Notes: generated by a model from the sequence alone, not told the origin. 64,000 bases of DNA from Desulfosporosinus sp049943955 (GCF_049943955.1 NZ_JBNFTW010000001.1:124001-188000), one strand, 5' to 3'. Positions 33,088-41,587 are shown, counted from the stretch's first letter. Translations and numbers: made by a program.

Positions 33088-34635
33088 ATGAAAAAAATCA
33101 TTCTTCTTCTCTTAAGTCTTGTTTTTCTTTTGGGAATGGAATCAAGCGCTTATGCCTCAGTTCCTAAAAGATTAACGGGTAATAACCAATATGAAACTGC
33201 AGTGGCAATCGCTCAAGATGGTTGGGAGCAATCGGATTATGCTGTTTTAGCAAACGGTGAAACTTATCCCGATGCTTTATGCGCAGCCCCGTTAGCCCAA
33301 AAATATAATGCGCCTATTTTACTAACAACGTTTAATGATCTTCCGAGCGTAACGAAAAAGGAATTGGCCGCTCTCAAAGTCCAGTATGTATTTATTGTAG
33401 GCGGAACTGGTGTTATTTCCGAAGCAATTGAATCCGAGCTTCAAACTATGGGAGTTAAAACTATCCGCCTATCTGGACATGATCAATATGATACAGCCGT
33501 TCAGATCGCCAGAGAGCTGCCATCCCCTCACGAGATTTTCGTAGTAACTGGAGAGGATTATCCTGATGCCTTATCAGTTGCCCCGATTGCATCAATAGCC
33601 CAAGCACCGATTCTTTTCGTTCCAAGCGATTATTTACCAGAAAGTATAAAGAAATTTATATCTGAAAATACAATTAATAAGACTTACATAATAGGGGATA
33701 AAGATCTAATTAACGATAATGTTGTAGGTCAGTTTCCTGGGGGAGAACGAATCATTGGATCGGATAAATATGTTCGAAACGTGAACATTAATAATAAGTT
33801 CAAGCAGCTAATTTCAGCCAAATGTATTTATGTGGCAAGGGGAGAAGGATTTGCTGATGCTTTAGCCGGCGGCCCGCTGGCCGCTAAACTCAAGGGGCCC
33901 ATCCTTCTGGTAGATCCCAATTCTGATGAATTACCATCTTCAATTGTTGCTTATTTGCATCGGCTTAGAGCAGACAGAGTACAACCGCAGCTCACTTCTT
34001 TAGGCGGGACGGCAGCAGTTCCTGACATATTAATGCAGAAAATCTCAAATTTTTTAAAGGAACAATCATCAGGATCAATTTCTAAAAGCGATTTAATCTC
34101 CGGTGTAATCCAACGTATTGACGCCAATAGTACGGTTGTAAACATCAGCCTCAGCACCCCGTCCACTTACATTGGTGCAACCCAGTACCAAGTTTGTATC
34201 AAAAATTGTGCTGTATCTTCCGTAGTGCCAATTGGCACCGATACTACTGTTAACCAACAAGTTTCTTCTGGCAGTACAGTTCAGGTTAAGTTCACGAATG
34301 CCAAAGGTGATCAGATTGGGTCTATTACTAACGTTCTTTTAAAGGCTACAACGACAACTTTACAAACCGATGTAGTCTCCTGCACACTCAAGAGTACAGA
34401 TGACAATAGTTCAGTTATAACCATTAACCTTAGAAACCCATCTGTTTACCGGGGCGCTACCCGATGTCAGGTGTATGTAAACGGCCTTGAATCGTTCATT
34501 ATGCCAATTGGTTTTCCCATGACTATTAGTCAAGAACTGAATTCCGGTGATATCGTTCTGGTTACCTTTTATAATGATAAGACTGCTATTGTTGGGCCAG
34601 TGAACGTTCCTTTCAAGTTAGTGAAGAATAAATAG
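33088..34635 (+). CDS. Secreted cell-wall-binding protein with three CWB2 repeats
   Basis: 515 residues, ATG behind GTGAGGTAG. A Sec signal peptide ends at about ASAYAS (residue 28). Residues about 28-310 contain three CWB2 (PF04122) modules: each opens with RLTGNNQYETAVAIA, RLSGHDQYDTAVQIA or the less conserved RIIGSDKYVRNVNI, and has the DYPDAL/GFADAL and FIVGGTG/LTSLGGT strands. In Clostridia three such modules form a unit that binds wall teichoic or anionic polymer. The C-terminal 170 residues are two diverged copies of a 75-80 residue unit (VIQRIDANSTVVNISLSTPS and CTLKSTDDNSSVITINLRNPS), probably beta-rich. A surface adhesin or matrix anchor is plausible. Confidence 0.88.
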   Translation: MKKIILLLLSLVFLLGMESSAYASVPKRLTGNNQYETAVAIAQDGWEQSDYAVLANGETYPDALCAAPLAQKYNAPILLTTFNDLPSVTKKELAALKVQYVFIVGGTGVISEAIESELQTMGVKTIRLSGHDQYDTAVQIARELPSPHEIFVVTGEDYPDALSVAPIASIAQAPILFVPSDYLPESIKKFISENTINKTYIIGDKDLINDNVVGQFPGGERIIGSDKYVRNVNINNKFKQLISAKCIYVARGEGFADALAGGPLAAKLKGPILLVDPNSDELPSSIVAYLHRLRADRVQPQLTSLGGTAAVPDILMQKISNFLKEQSSGSISKSDLISGVIQRIDANSTVVNISLSTPSTYIGATQYQVCIKNCAVSSVVPIGTDTTVNQQVSSGSTVQVKFTNAKGDQIGSITNVLLKATTTTLQTDVVSCTLKSTDDNSSVITINLRNPSVYRGATRCQVYVNGLESFIMPIGFPMTISQELNSGDIVLVTFYNDKTAIVGPVNVPFKLVKNK

Positions 34636-34871
34636 TGCCTGGAGGTCAAGTGATTTACCACTATAGTATACCAAGAGATATACGTATAGAGAAATTAAGA
34701 TGGTTCCGTTAGATTGAAAATATTACTTATATGTATGCAGATGAATTTCTCCGAAAAAGAGATAATTACTAATAAGACACCAAGAAAATAGGTTATTAAA
34801 TAGGTAATTATTAATGGGTTTTTCTTACCTTTAATATAGGGATTAAGGCAAGATGGAAGGAGAAAAGGGTT

Positions 34872-36740
34872 GTGAATAGAAAAACCTGTCCTAATTGTAA
34901 AAACAGGTCTTATTTCTCTGATAGTGTTGTAAGCTGGGAATGCCCTTATTGTGGAAATAACTTAGATATGGTTCCGAATGAGAAGAAGCCCTGGAGAAAA
35001 TCGATTAGTCAAACCCAACCGAAGTGCAAACATATGCGGCCTTCTACGAGGAATACTTCTATATTGGCAAGTAAACCCCTTGCCTTGTTTTTCGGAATCG
35101 GATTAAGCATAGCTAATTGTGCAATGATTCCTAATACATATGCTTTTATGAGTGCCCAATCTTCAGTGCCGTTGCAGTTTCATGCTGCGGATACCTTCCC
35201 TGTACCTGTACCCATTATCCCAGTTATACCTCCACAGTTGGTAGCCGTAAATCCAGCAAACCCTAATGAGGTTCAGGTGGGTGCAGCACCAGGGACAACA
35301 CCGGTGGATGCAACCCCACCCCCCCAAGACCCTGAACTGAATACAGGAGCGGGTTCAGGTACACCGACAGGAACGGAGACGGGAGCGGGTACGCCGACGG
35401 GAACAGGGGCGGGTGCAGGTACGTCGACAGGAACGGAGACGGGAGCGGGTACACCGACAGGAACGGAGGCAAGTGCTGGTACGCCGACAGGAACGGAGGC
35501 AAGTGCAGGTACACCGACAGGAACAGGAGCGGGTGCTGGTACGCCGACAGGAACGGAGACGGGCACGGGTACATCGACAGGAACAGGAGCGGGTGCTGGT
35601 ACGCCGACAGGAACGGAGACGGGCACGGGTACACCGACAGGAACAGGAGCGGGTGCTGGTACGCCGACAGGAACGGAGACGGGCACGGGTACACCGACAG
35701 GAACAGGAGCGGGTGCAGGTACACCGACAGGAACGGAGACGGGCACGGGTACATCGACAGGAACAGGAGCGGGTGCAGGTACACCGACAGGAATGGAGAC
35801 GGGCACGGGTACATCGACAGGAACAGGAGCGGGTGCAGGTACACCGTCAGGAACGGAGACGGGCACGGGTACACCGACAGGAAGCCAAGCGGGTTCAGGT
35901 GCACCGACAGGAACGGAGACGGGAGCGGGTACGCCGACAGGAAGCGAAGCGGGTTCAGGTGCACCGACAGGAACGGAGACGGGCACGGGTACGCCGACAG
36001 GAACGGGAGCGGGTGCAGGTACGCCGACTGGAACGGAGACGGGAGCGGGTACGCCGACAGGAAGCGAAGCGGGTTCAGGTGCACCGACAGGAACGGAGAC
36101 GGGCACGGGTACGCCGACAGGAACGGGAGCGGGTGCAGGTACGCCGACTGGAACGGAGACGGGCACGGGCACGGCGACTGGAATAGAAGCGGGTTCAGGT
36201 ACACCAACAGAAACGGAGGCAGGTACGAGTACACCGGCAGGAACAGAAACGGGCACGAGTACATCTGTAGGAACGGAAGCCAGCGCGAGTTCGCCGACAG
36301 GAACAGAAGTCAGTACGAATGCACAGACAGAAACGGAAGCCAGCGCGAATACATCGACAGAAACAGAAAAAGGACAAATTGCTCCTGCAGCAGATTCCGC
36401 ATCATCATCTGAAAGGACAGTTACAGGATCAACTAAGGATTCAATGGAAAAAGCATCAGATATAAATATGAAAGAAACTAGTAAGGATGATGGAAACCAA
36501 GGGGGTGAAGTAACACAACAGAGTCCGGAACTACCAAGACGGCTGGGGCAAGTCAGGCGGCCGGAATCAAATTCAGATCAAGAGGTCAATTCAGATCAAG
36601 AGGTCACAGATGACTGCGCGATAGACAATGCAGCAAATGGTCGTCAAGAAGCTCCGAGTCCAACTGACGAAAATTTAAGTGCAGGTATTTCAGAAAACTC
36701 CGGAACGAGTGATCCGACAGGAGGGAGTATGGATGAATAG
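34872..36740 (+). CDS. Zinc-ribbon, membrane-span and GTETGTGTPT-repeat protein
   Basis: 622 residues, GTG start with AAGGAGAAAAGG. Residues 1-30 are a zinc ribbon (Cys6, Cys9, Cys24, Cys27). Residues about 68-87 are a hydrophobic span (ASKPLALFFGIGLSIANCA) followed by NTYAFMSAQSS and QFHAADTF, which match the spacing of SipW-type cleavage regions in the TasA-like proteins upstream. From about residue 157 come roughly 34 ten-residue repeats of the form GTETGTGTPT/GTGAGAGTPT, then a charged Ser/Glu/Asp tail. No family is known to me. Reading: a cytoplasmic zinc ribbon, a membrane anchor and a long, extended, possibly glycosylated Thr-rich stalk outside. Function unknown. Confidence 0.75.
   Translation: MNRKTCPNCKNRSYFSDSVVSWECPYCGNNLDMVPNEKKPWRKSISQTQPKCKHMRPSTRNTSILASKPLALFFGIGLSIANCAMIPNTYAFMSAQSSVPLQFHAADTFPVPVPIIPVIPPQLVAVNPANPNEVQVGAAPGTTPVDATPPPQDPELNTGAGSGTPTGTETGAGTPTGTGAGAGTSTGTETGAGTPTGTEASAGTPTGTEASAGTPTGTGAGAGTPTGTETGTGTSTGTGAGAGTPTGTETGTGTPTGTGAGAGTPTGTETGTGTPTGTGAGAGTPTGTETGTGTSTGTGAGAGTPTGMETGTGTSTGTGAGAGTPSGTETGTGTPTGSQAGSGAPTGTETGAGTPTGSEAGSGAPTGTETGTGTPTGTGAGAGTPTGTETGAGTPTGSEAGSGAPTGTETGTGTPTGTGAGAGTPTGTETGTGTATGIEAGSGTPTETEAGTSTPAGTETGTSTSVGTEASASSPTGTEVSTNAQTETEASANTSTETEKGQIAPAADSASSSERTVTGSTKDSMEKASDINMKETSKDDGNQGGEVTQQSPELPRRLGQVRRPESNSDQEVNSDQEVTDDCAIDNAANGRQEAPSPTDENLSAGISENSGTSDPTGGSMDE
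35344..36366 (+). repeat. Array of about 34 tandem 30-bp coding repeats (60-bp higher order)
   Basis: Units such as GGAACGGAGACGGGCACGGG plus TACACCGACA recur in 30-base steps, alternating two types so that the array repeats every 60 bases. GC content is well above the flanks. Copies near the middle are nearly identical, those at both ends are diverged, as expected from slippage and recombination. The array codes residues about 157-500 of the protein above. Confidence 0.93.
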
Positions 36741-36921
36741 AAGGACTTGTCCCGATTGCGGAGGAAGATCATATTCCTCCAGTGATAAAGGGAAATGGGA
36801 TTGCCCATACTGTGGTAAAGACATGAGTGAGGTTTGCAATGATCAAAATCTATGGGCCAATTTAACGAATGCACTTGAAGAGAAGACACAGGAATTAATA
36901 GATTTATTGCCAAAAGCGTAA
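36733..36921 (+). CDS. Stand-alone zinc-ribbon protein, 62 residues
   Basis: ATG at 36733, 7 bases after the strong site AGGAGGG, overlapping the end of the repeat-protein gene by 8 bases. The first 30 residues are a close copy of the zinc ribbon at the start of that upstream protein: RTCPDCGGRSY and WDCPYCGKD against KTCPNCKNRSY and WECPYCGNN, with all four cysteines at identical positions (6, 9, 24, 27). The rest is a short amphipathic helix (ANLTNALEEKTQELIDLLPK). Tight overlap implies co-translation. The two ribbons may pair with each other or with a common partner. Confidence 0.82.
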   Translation: MNRRTCPDCGGRSYSSSDKGKWDCPYCGKDMSEVCNDQNLWANLTNALEEKTQELIDLLPKA

Positions 36922-36981
36922 GGTAACTGTTCAATCCGATAAAAATATTGATATTACGGATATTACGTATATTACGGCTTT

Positions 36982-37022
36982 AAAAAGAGATCTAGTTCTT
37001 CAGTAACTGGTTCTCTTTTTTT
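36982..37022 (+). terminator. Terminator of the SipW/repeat-protein region
   Basis: AAAAAGAGATCTAGTT and AACTGGTTCTCTTTTT form a long imperfect stem ending in a run of seven T. Confidence 0.8.
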
Positions 37023-37156
37023 ATAGTTATTTAGAAATTTAGTCTATAACATCGAATTTTAGGTCTTGACAAGAACGGCAGTTTGGAAGAAAATTAGTCA
37101 TGCTAGCAAACAATATGCACACGAACGGTTGCAGTGCAAACATAAGGGGGATTGGA

Positions 37157-38140
37157 ATGAAAAGAGTTGCTTTAATCGTGCTGGCCATGGCTGTTGTTCT
37201 GACGGGCTGTGGTACAACGAGTCAACCGGCTGCAGGTCAATCAGCTGCTAAAGCAAGTACCAATGTTCAAACGACGAAACCTGTCTATGTCATGGCAGGA
37301 ATTATTAATGCCAATGATAAGGCGAATATCACGACAAAGATTGCCGCCAAGGTTACAGGGGTTTCGGTCGACGTTGGTTCTGTCGTCAAACAAGGAGACA
37401 CTTTAGTTACCTTAGATACGAATGATATTCAGGCTCAAGTGAACCAAGCCCAAGCAGCAGTAGCAACTGCTCAGGCTAACTTGGCCAATGCTCAAGCCGG
37501 AGCGCGGCCCGAACAGATTTCTCAGGCTCAGGCGGCGGTAGACGCGGCGAAAAGCGCCTATACGAATGCTCAAACGACTTATAACCGTGATCAACAGCTC
37601 TTTCAAGCAGGAGCTCTTCCGCAAGCGCAGTTAGACGCTGCTCAGACTCAGCTCACAGCTGCTCAAGCACAGTATAACTCGGCCCAGGATCAGTTGGATT
37701 TGTTAAAGAAGGGGCAAACCAAGGAAGCCATCGATGCCCTGCAGGCTCAAGTTCAACAAGCTCAGTCGGCCGTGGATTATGCTAAAACCATGTTGGCTAA
37801 TGGAACCATTGTGGCTCCTATTGCGGGAACAATTAGTGCCAAAAGTATCAATATCGGAGAATTGGCTTCCCCGGGAGTAACTTTACTTACGATCACGAAC
37901 AATACTTCTTTATTTGTCAATGCCTCTTTGCCGGCAGGACTTGCTGGCAGTATTAAGGTCGGCCAAGGCGTTGATGTTAAAGTTTCCGAGATTCCTGATA
38001 AAAATTTCACAGGGACTGTTTCGATGGTCAACTCTGTGGTTGATTCCCAAAACACAAGCGTATTAGTGAAAATACAGATTAATAATCCGGATCCCGCCTT
38101 AAAACCCGGTATGCTGGCGGAAATAGGCCTTAAAAAGTAA
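37157..38140 (+). CDS. Lipoprotein membrane-fusion (periplasmic-adaptor-like) protein
   Basis: 327 residues from ATG 37157, chosen because it gives a normal lipoprotein signal (lipobox LTGC, Cys18) and AAGGGGG lies upstream; the frame is open further 5'. Order of parts: first lipoyl half (VTGVSVDVGSVVKQGDTLV), a long Ala/Gln-rich coiled-coil hairpin (about 95-215), second lipoyl half (IVAPIAGTISAKSINIGEL) and beta-barrel to the end (PGMLAEIGLK). HlyD/AcrA family. First gene of a pump operon with a second, shorter adaptor and an MFS exporter. Two adaptors in a Gram-positive-type organism is somewhat unusual. Confidence 0.87.
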   Translation: MKRVALIVLAMAVVLTGCGTTSQPAAGQSAAKASTNVQTTKPVYVMAGIINANDKANITTKIAAKVTGVSVDVGSVVKQGDTLVTLDTNDIQAQVNQAQAAVATAQANLANAQAGARPEQISQAQAAVDAAKSAYTNAQTTYNRDQQLFQAGALPQAQLDAAQTQLTAAQAQYNSAQDQLDLLKKGQTKEAIDALQAQVQQAQSAVDYAKTMLANGTIVAPIAGTISAKSINIGELASPGVTLLTITNNTSLFVNASLPAGLAGSIKVGQGVDVKVSEIPDKNFTGTVSMVNSVVDSQNTSVLVKIQINNPDPALKPGMLAEIGLKK

Positions 38141-38157
38141 GGAGGCGATACGATAAG

Positions 38158-38811
38158 ATGAACGAAAAGCGCAAAAAAATGATTTTAGCAATTCTTGTAG
38201 TTATGATCGCGGTCTTTGCCGGGATCGGAGGATATTACTGGTATCAAAATACGTATTACGTTTCCACTGAGGATGCCACCGTAACGGGTGACCTGGTTGC
38301 CGTCAGTCCCCAGATCTCCGGTAAACTGGTAGAGTTAGATGTAGAAGAAGGAGATACAGTGATTCAGGGCCAAATTATCGGCCGCCAGGGCATTGATAAT
38401 CCTTCGGACACCAACATCGATGAAACGGTTCTCAGAGCACCAGTCAACGGAATTGTGGTTAAGAAACAAGCAACTGTGGGAGAGGTTGTTTCCCCGGGTC
38501 AAACCATTGCTTACCTCATTGATCCTTCAAAGCTCTATGTTTCGGCGAATATTGAAGAAACAAAACTTGGTTCAGTTAAAGCAGGCCAAAAAGTCGATCT
38601 TACGATTGACCAATTTGGCGGCAAACAATTTACCGGCACGGTCAAATATGTCGGTCAAGCTGCAAACTCTGCTTTTTCTCTGCTGCCAACCTCGACAAGT
38701 GGAACGTTTACCAAGGTTATTCAAAAAATACCTGTAAAAATTAATCTTGATAAAAACGATGCTTCAATTCTGCCAGGGACAAATGCTGTGGTCCATATTC
38801 ACATCAAGTGA
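38158..38811 (+). CDS. HlyD/EmrA-family adaptor, short form
   Basis: 217 residues, ATG after AAGGAGGCGA. One N-terminal span (about 8-27), then STEDATVTGDLVAVSPQISG, the EmrA-type start of the lipoyl domain, a very short hairpin in place of the usual long coiled coil, DETVLRAPVNGIVVKKQA, and a beta-barrel with KAGQKVDLTIDQF. About half the length of E. coli EmrA because the helical hairpin is almost absent, as is common in Firmicutes YknX/EmrA-like partners that have no outer-membrane channel to reach. It should pair with the DHA2 exporter encoded next. Confidence 0.87.
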   Translation: MNEKRKKMILAILVVMIAVFAGIGGYYWYQNTYYVSTEDATVTGDLVAVSPQISGKLVELDVEEGDTVIQGQIIGRQGIDNPSDTNIDETVLRAPVNGIVVKKQATVGEVVSPGQTIAYLIDPSKLYVSANIEETKLGSVKAGQKVDLTIDQFGGKQFTGTVKYVGQAANSAFSLLPTSTSGTFTKVIQKIPVKINLDKNDASILPGTNAVVHIHIK

Positions 38812-38826
38812 TGAGGTGAGATAAGT

Positions 38827-40455
38827 ATGACTGAACATCACCATCCTGAACCGGAAGGTGCAGGTGACAACTCTTATAAGTGGTTAGCCTTATTTGTGGT
38901 TGTCATAGGTACCTTTATGGTTATGTTGGACAGCAGTATTGTTAATATTGCGATTCCTAAAATGATGAATGTTTTCGGCACGGATTTGGACTCTATTAAG
39001 TGGGTACTGACGGGTTATACTTTGGCCATGGGTGCCGTCGTTCCTATTACTGGTTTTTTAAGTGATACGTTTGGTATCAAAAAACTGTTTATTGGTGCTC
39101 TGGGTTTATTTACTATCGGTTCTTTCTTATGTGGTTTTTCCTGGAGCAATAATGTGATGGTTATCTTCCGAGTTGTTCAGGCGATAGGCGGCGGAGCTAT
39201 TATGCCCGTCGGAATGTCCTATATTATGCAGATTTTCCCTCTTCAAGAGCGGGGAAAAGCTTTAGGCTTCTGGGGAATTGCCTCTATGGCTGCTCCGGCC
39301 ATTGGTCCTACCTTGGGAGGATATATCATTCAATACATGGATTGGCGCTTTATTTTCTATGTTAATGTTCCTATCGGCATCTTCGGGGTTATCTTTGCGA
39401 GTATTTTACTTAAAGACACGCCCTTAGTGCCCTATAAAGGCGATTTTGACTTTATTGGTTTAGTATCTTCGATTGTGGGTATTGTGAGCCTTCTGTATGT
39501 GCTTGGCGAAGCAGATACTATTGATTGGGGAAATGTAAAATTCCCGCTGCTGATAGCCCTTGGTGTTTTTGGCCTCATGATCTTTGTGGTTAATGAATTA
39601 AACCATCCTAACCCTATGCTGGAATTGCGTGTCCTTAAGATCTATGATTTTACCCTCAGCCAATTTATTACGGGGATTACGACCTTAGCTCTGATGGGCG
39701 GAGTCTATGTGCTTCCTTTATTCCTGCAAAATTTAAGAGGCTATACAGCGATGCAAACAGGCTTGATTCTTTTTCCCTCGGCCATTGCCTCAGGGTTGAT
39801 GATGCCTGTCAGCGGTGCGATTTTTGATAAGTTCGGGGCCAAGGTGGTTACCCTTCCCGGTCTTCTGATCCTTGCCTTTGCCACCTATAAAATGTCGCTT
39901 TTTAATATGAATACACCTTCAACCTATATTACGATTATTGCGGCAATCCGGGGAATCGGCCTTGGTCTGGCTATGATGCCTGTCAACACGGCGGCGATGA
40001 ACGCTGTTCCCAGGCATTTATACGGGAAAGCAACCGCCCTTTCCACGACAATCCGCAGTATTTTGTCAGCTGTATCTGTAACCTTTATGACGACGATCAT
40101 TTCTGGGTCCACCAATGTTAACTATGCCAGACTGGCTGAACAGATAACTCCCTTTAATCGGACAGCCTCTTCGGTCATTTCCATGTTGAAAGGTGTCTAT
40201 TGGAGTTACGGGTTATCTCAAATGAATGCTATGGAAAATGCTTATGCGACCCTTGGCAAGGTGATTTATGGTCAAGCTTATTTGGACGCCATGAATCATG
40301 CGATTGCTCTCACTGTGCCGATAGTTTTCGTGGCGATCGTGTTGGTTCTCATGATGAGTCCTAAAAAAGCAACTGGGCAGAAGAAGGGCCCAACTCAGGA
40401 AGGAGAGAAGGTGACTCATGAACCAGAAACAGGAGTCGCAGCAATTATGGAGTAA
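38827..40455 (+). CDS. MFS drug exporter, DHA2 (EmrB/QacA) family
   Basis: 542 residues, ATG behind GATGAGGTGAG. Fourteen hydrophobic segments are expected from length and hydropathy. DHA2 signatures: MLDSSIVNIAIP in segment 1 (motif D1), the loop GFLSDTFGIKKLF (motif A) and RVVQAIGGGAIMPVG followed by GIASMAAPAIGPTLGGYI (motif C, antiporter). It probably exports hydrophobic toxic compounds by proton antiport together with the two adaptor proteins encoded upstream. The 3' end overlaps the MarR gene by 38 bases. Substrate cannot be predicted. Confidence 0.93.
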   Translation: MTEHHHPEPEGAGDNSYKWLALFVVVIGTFMVMLDSSIVNIAIPKMMNVFGTDLDSIKWVLTGYTLAMGAVVPITGFLSDTFGIKKLFIGALGLFTIGSFLCGFSWSNNVMVIFRVVQAIGGGAIMPVGMSYIMQIFPLQERGKALGFWGIASMAAPAIGPTLGGYIIQYMDWRFIFYVNVPIGIFGVIFASILLKDTPLVPYKGDFDFIGLVSSIVGIVSLLYVLGEADTIDWGNVKFPLLIALGVFGLMIFVVNELNHPNPMLELRVLKIYDFTLSQFITGITTLALMGGVYVLPLFLQNLRGYTAMQTGLILFPSAIASGLMMPVSGAIFDKFGAKVVTLPGLLILAFATYKMSLFNMNTPSTYITIIAAIRGIGLGLAMMPVNTAAMNAVPRHLYGKATALSTTIRSILSAVSVTFMTTIISGSTNVNYARLAEQITPFNRTASSVISMLKGVYWSYGLSQMNAMENAYATLGKVIYGQAYLDAMNHAIALTVPIVFVAIVLVLMMSPKKATGQKKGPTQEGEKVTHEPETGVAAIME

Positions 40456-40897
40456 TCCTCCCGAGAGCCCTTCTGAGCGAATCGTATTTTTATTCAAAGC
40501 GGTTCAGAAAATCTATCGGGACCAGATTTTCGAAAAGTCGCAGCAATATGGGTTTACTGGTCCGCAATTAGGTTTGATCTTTGGCCTGAGCAAGCACCCT
40601 TATTCTACCTTAAATGAGCTGAGCGATTGTATAGGATTATCTAAGAGTACGGTTTCCGGAATTGTTAACCGCTTGGTTGGTCAGGGAGTTGTTATTCGCG
40701 AGATTCCCGAGAATAATCGCCGGATTGTGCGCTTATCTCTGTCCCCGGAATTTGAAAAAAACAACGTCATTAAAGAACTGTTCAACAATTACATTTCGGA
40801 TTCGCTCAAGGGTGCCAGTGAAGAAGAACTCGAGAAGATAATTGGCGGGCTGGAGGTCCTTTATAACTTATTGACTAAAGGCAAAGATCCCTCCTAG
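40418..40897 (+). CDS. MarR-family transcriptional regulator
   Basis: 159 residues; ATG lies inside the exporter gene, with AGGAGAGAAGG upstream. A winged helix at about residues 45-110 (FGLSKHPYSTLNELSDCIGL, SKSTVSGIVNRLVGQGVVIR, with the wing NNRRIVRLSLS) is flanked by N- and C-terminal dimerisation helices. It probably represses the pump operon of which it is the last gene and is released by a pump substrate. This is usual for EmrAB-MarR arrangements, although the regulator here is distal, so repression must act at the promoter before 37,157. Confidence 0.92.
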   Translation: MNQKQESQQLWSNPPESPSERIVFLFKAVQKIYRDQIFEKSQQYGFTGPQLGLIFGLSKHPYSTLNELSDCIGLSKSTVSGIVNRLVGQGVVIREIPENNRRIVRLSLSPEFEKNNVIKELFNNYISDSLKGASEEELEKIIGGLEVLYNLLTKGKDPS

Positions 40898-40953
40898 AAC
40901 GCCTTATCCCAGATACAACGCTTGAAGAACTGAAGAACTGTTTTCCAAAATTA

Positions 40954-41028
40954 AAAGGCTCAGCTGAGATTTTGAGCTGCCCTCTGTTCATAAGGGGGCA
41001 TATCATCTTCACTCAACTGAGCCTTTTT
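40954..41028 (+). terminator. Terminator of the efflux operon
   Basis: AAAAGGCTCAG (40954 onward) pairs with CTGAGCCTTTTT (41017-41028) around an inner region that itself folds (GCCCTC/GAGGGC-like). Strong T-run. Confidence 0.8.
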
Positions 41029-41032
41029 AGCG

Positions 41033-41160
41033 TTTATCCAATCGTAAAACTCCCGCTTCGACAAGTGGGAGGAGTTACCATACCTTGCTTCGGTGAGGGC
41101 AGAGTCATCCTTCAGTGCGATAGTATTTGTTATGGCCAAGGCGCTTTCATTATGTTCATT
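41033..41160 (+). repeat. Palindromic interspersed repeat, copy A
   Basis: Begins TTTATCCAATCGTAAAACTC, hairpin CTCCCGCTTC-gaca-AGTGGGAG, and shares a second block (ATTTGTTATGG..AAGGCG) with copy E. Possibly an IS200/IS605-type end or a derived non-autonomous element. No transposase nearby. Confidence 0.7.
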
Positions 41161-41228
41161 TGAACATTTAAATGTTGATGGGAGAGGGCATTACCGTTGT
41201 TTGGCTTTCTGCGCTTGGGGAAACTAAG

Positions 41229-41351
41229 TTAAGAGCGCCAGATAAAAAATGCAATAATCAGAAGGCATATAACCACGGTCCCCGCAATAATTACTAAGTC
41301 CTGGCGGGATGGCAGATGGAAGGGAGAATCATTAAGGTGCTTCCAGGGCAT
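41229..41351 (-). CDS. Small membrane protein, 40 residues
   Basis: ATG at 41351 preceded by ACGGAGGAG at about 9-base spacing. A polar start (MPWKHLNDSPFHLPSRQ) is followed by one hydrophobic span (DLVIIAGTVVICLLIIAFF) and ends WRS. It is isolated, on the strand opposite to its neighbours, between two repeat copies. No family was recognised. The strong ribosome site and clean single-span design support a real gene; nothing indicates function. Confidence 0.6.
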   Translation of the reverse strand: MPWKHLNDSPFHLPSRQDLVIIAGTVVICLLIIAFFIWRS

Positions 41352-41521
41352 TTTTTTCACTCCTCCGTATAAATGGATAGGTATATATTCCACGCCGTGA
41401 TAAATTTTCCTTTTACATCCATAACATATCTTGGAATTATTTCTAAAGTCTATTAGTTTACATCTTATTTTGGTATAATTTATTGTAACAATTAATCATC
41501 TTCTACTCATCTGCTATAACG

Positions 41522-41577
41522 TTATCAAATCGTGAGACTGCCGCTTCTATAAGTGGGAGAGGTTTCAATTTCTTGCT
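41522..41577 (+). repeat. Palindromic interspersed repeat, copy B (partial)
   Basis: TTATCAAATCGTGAGACTGC with the hairpin CCGCTTCTATAAGTGGG. The right-hand end present in copies C and D is missing. Confidence 0.6.
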
Positions 41578-41587
41578 TAATCTTTAT

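Noticed and set aside
35263..36264. Two long minus-strand open frames (about 330 codons) and a plus-strand Arg/Gln-rich frame across the repeat array
   Set aside because: They arise because a 30-base repeat without stops in one copy is open in that frame throughout. None has a ribosome site, and compositions (Pro/Val/Ser or Arg/Gln repeats) mirror the repeat unit.
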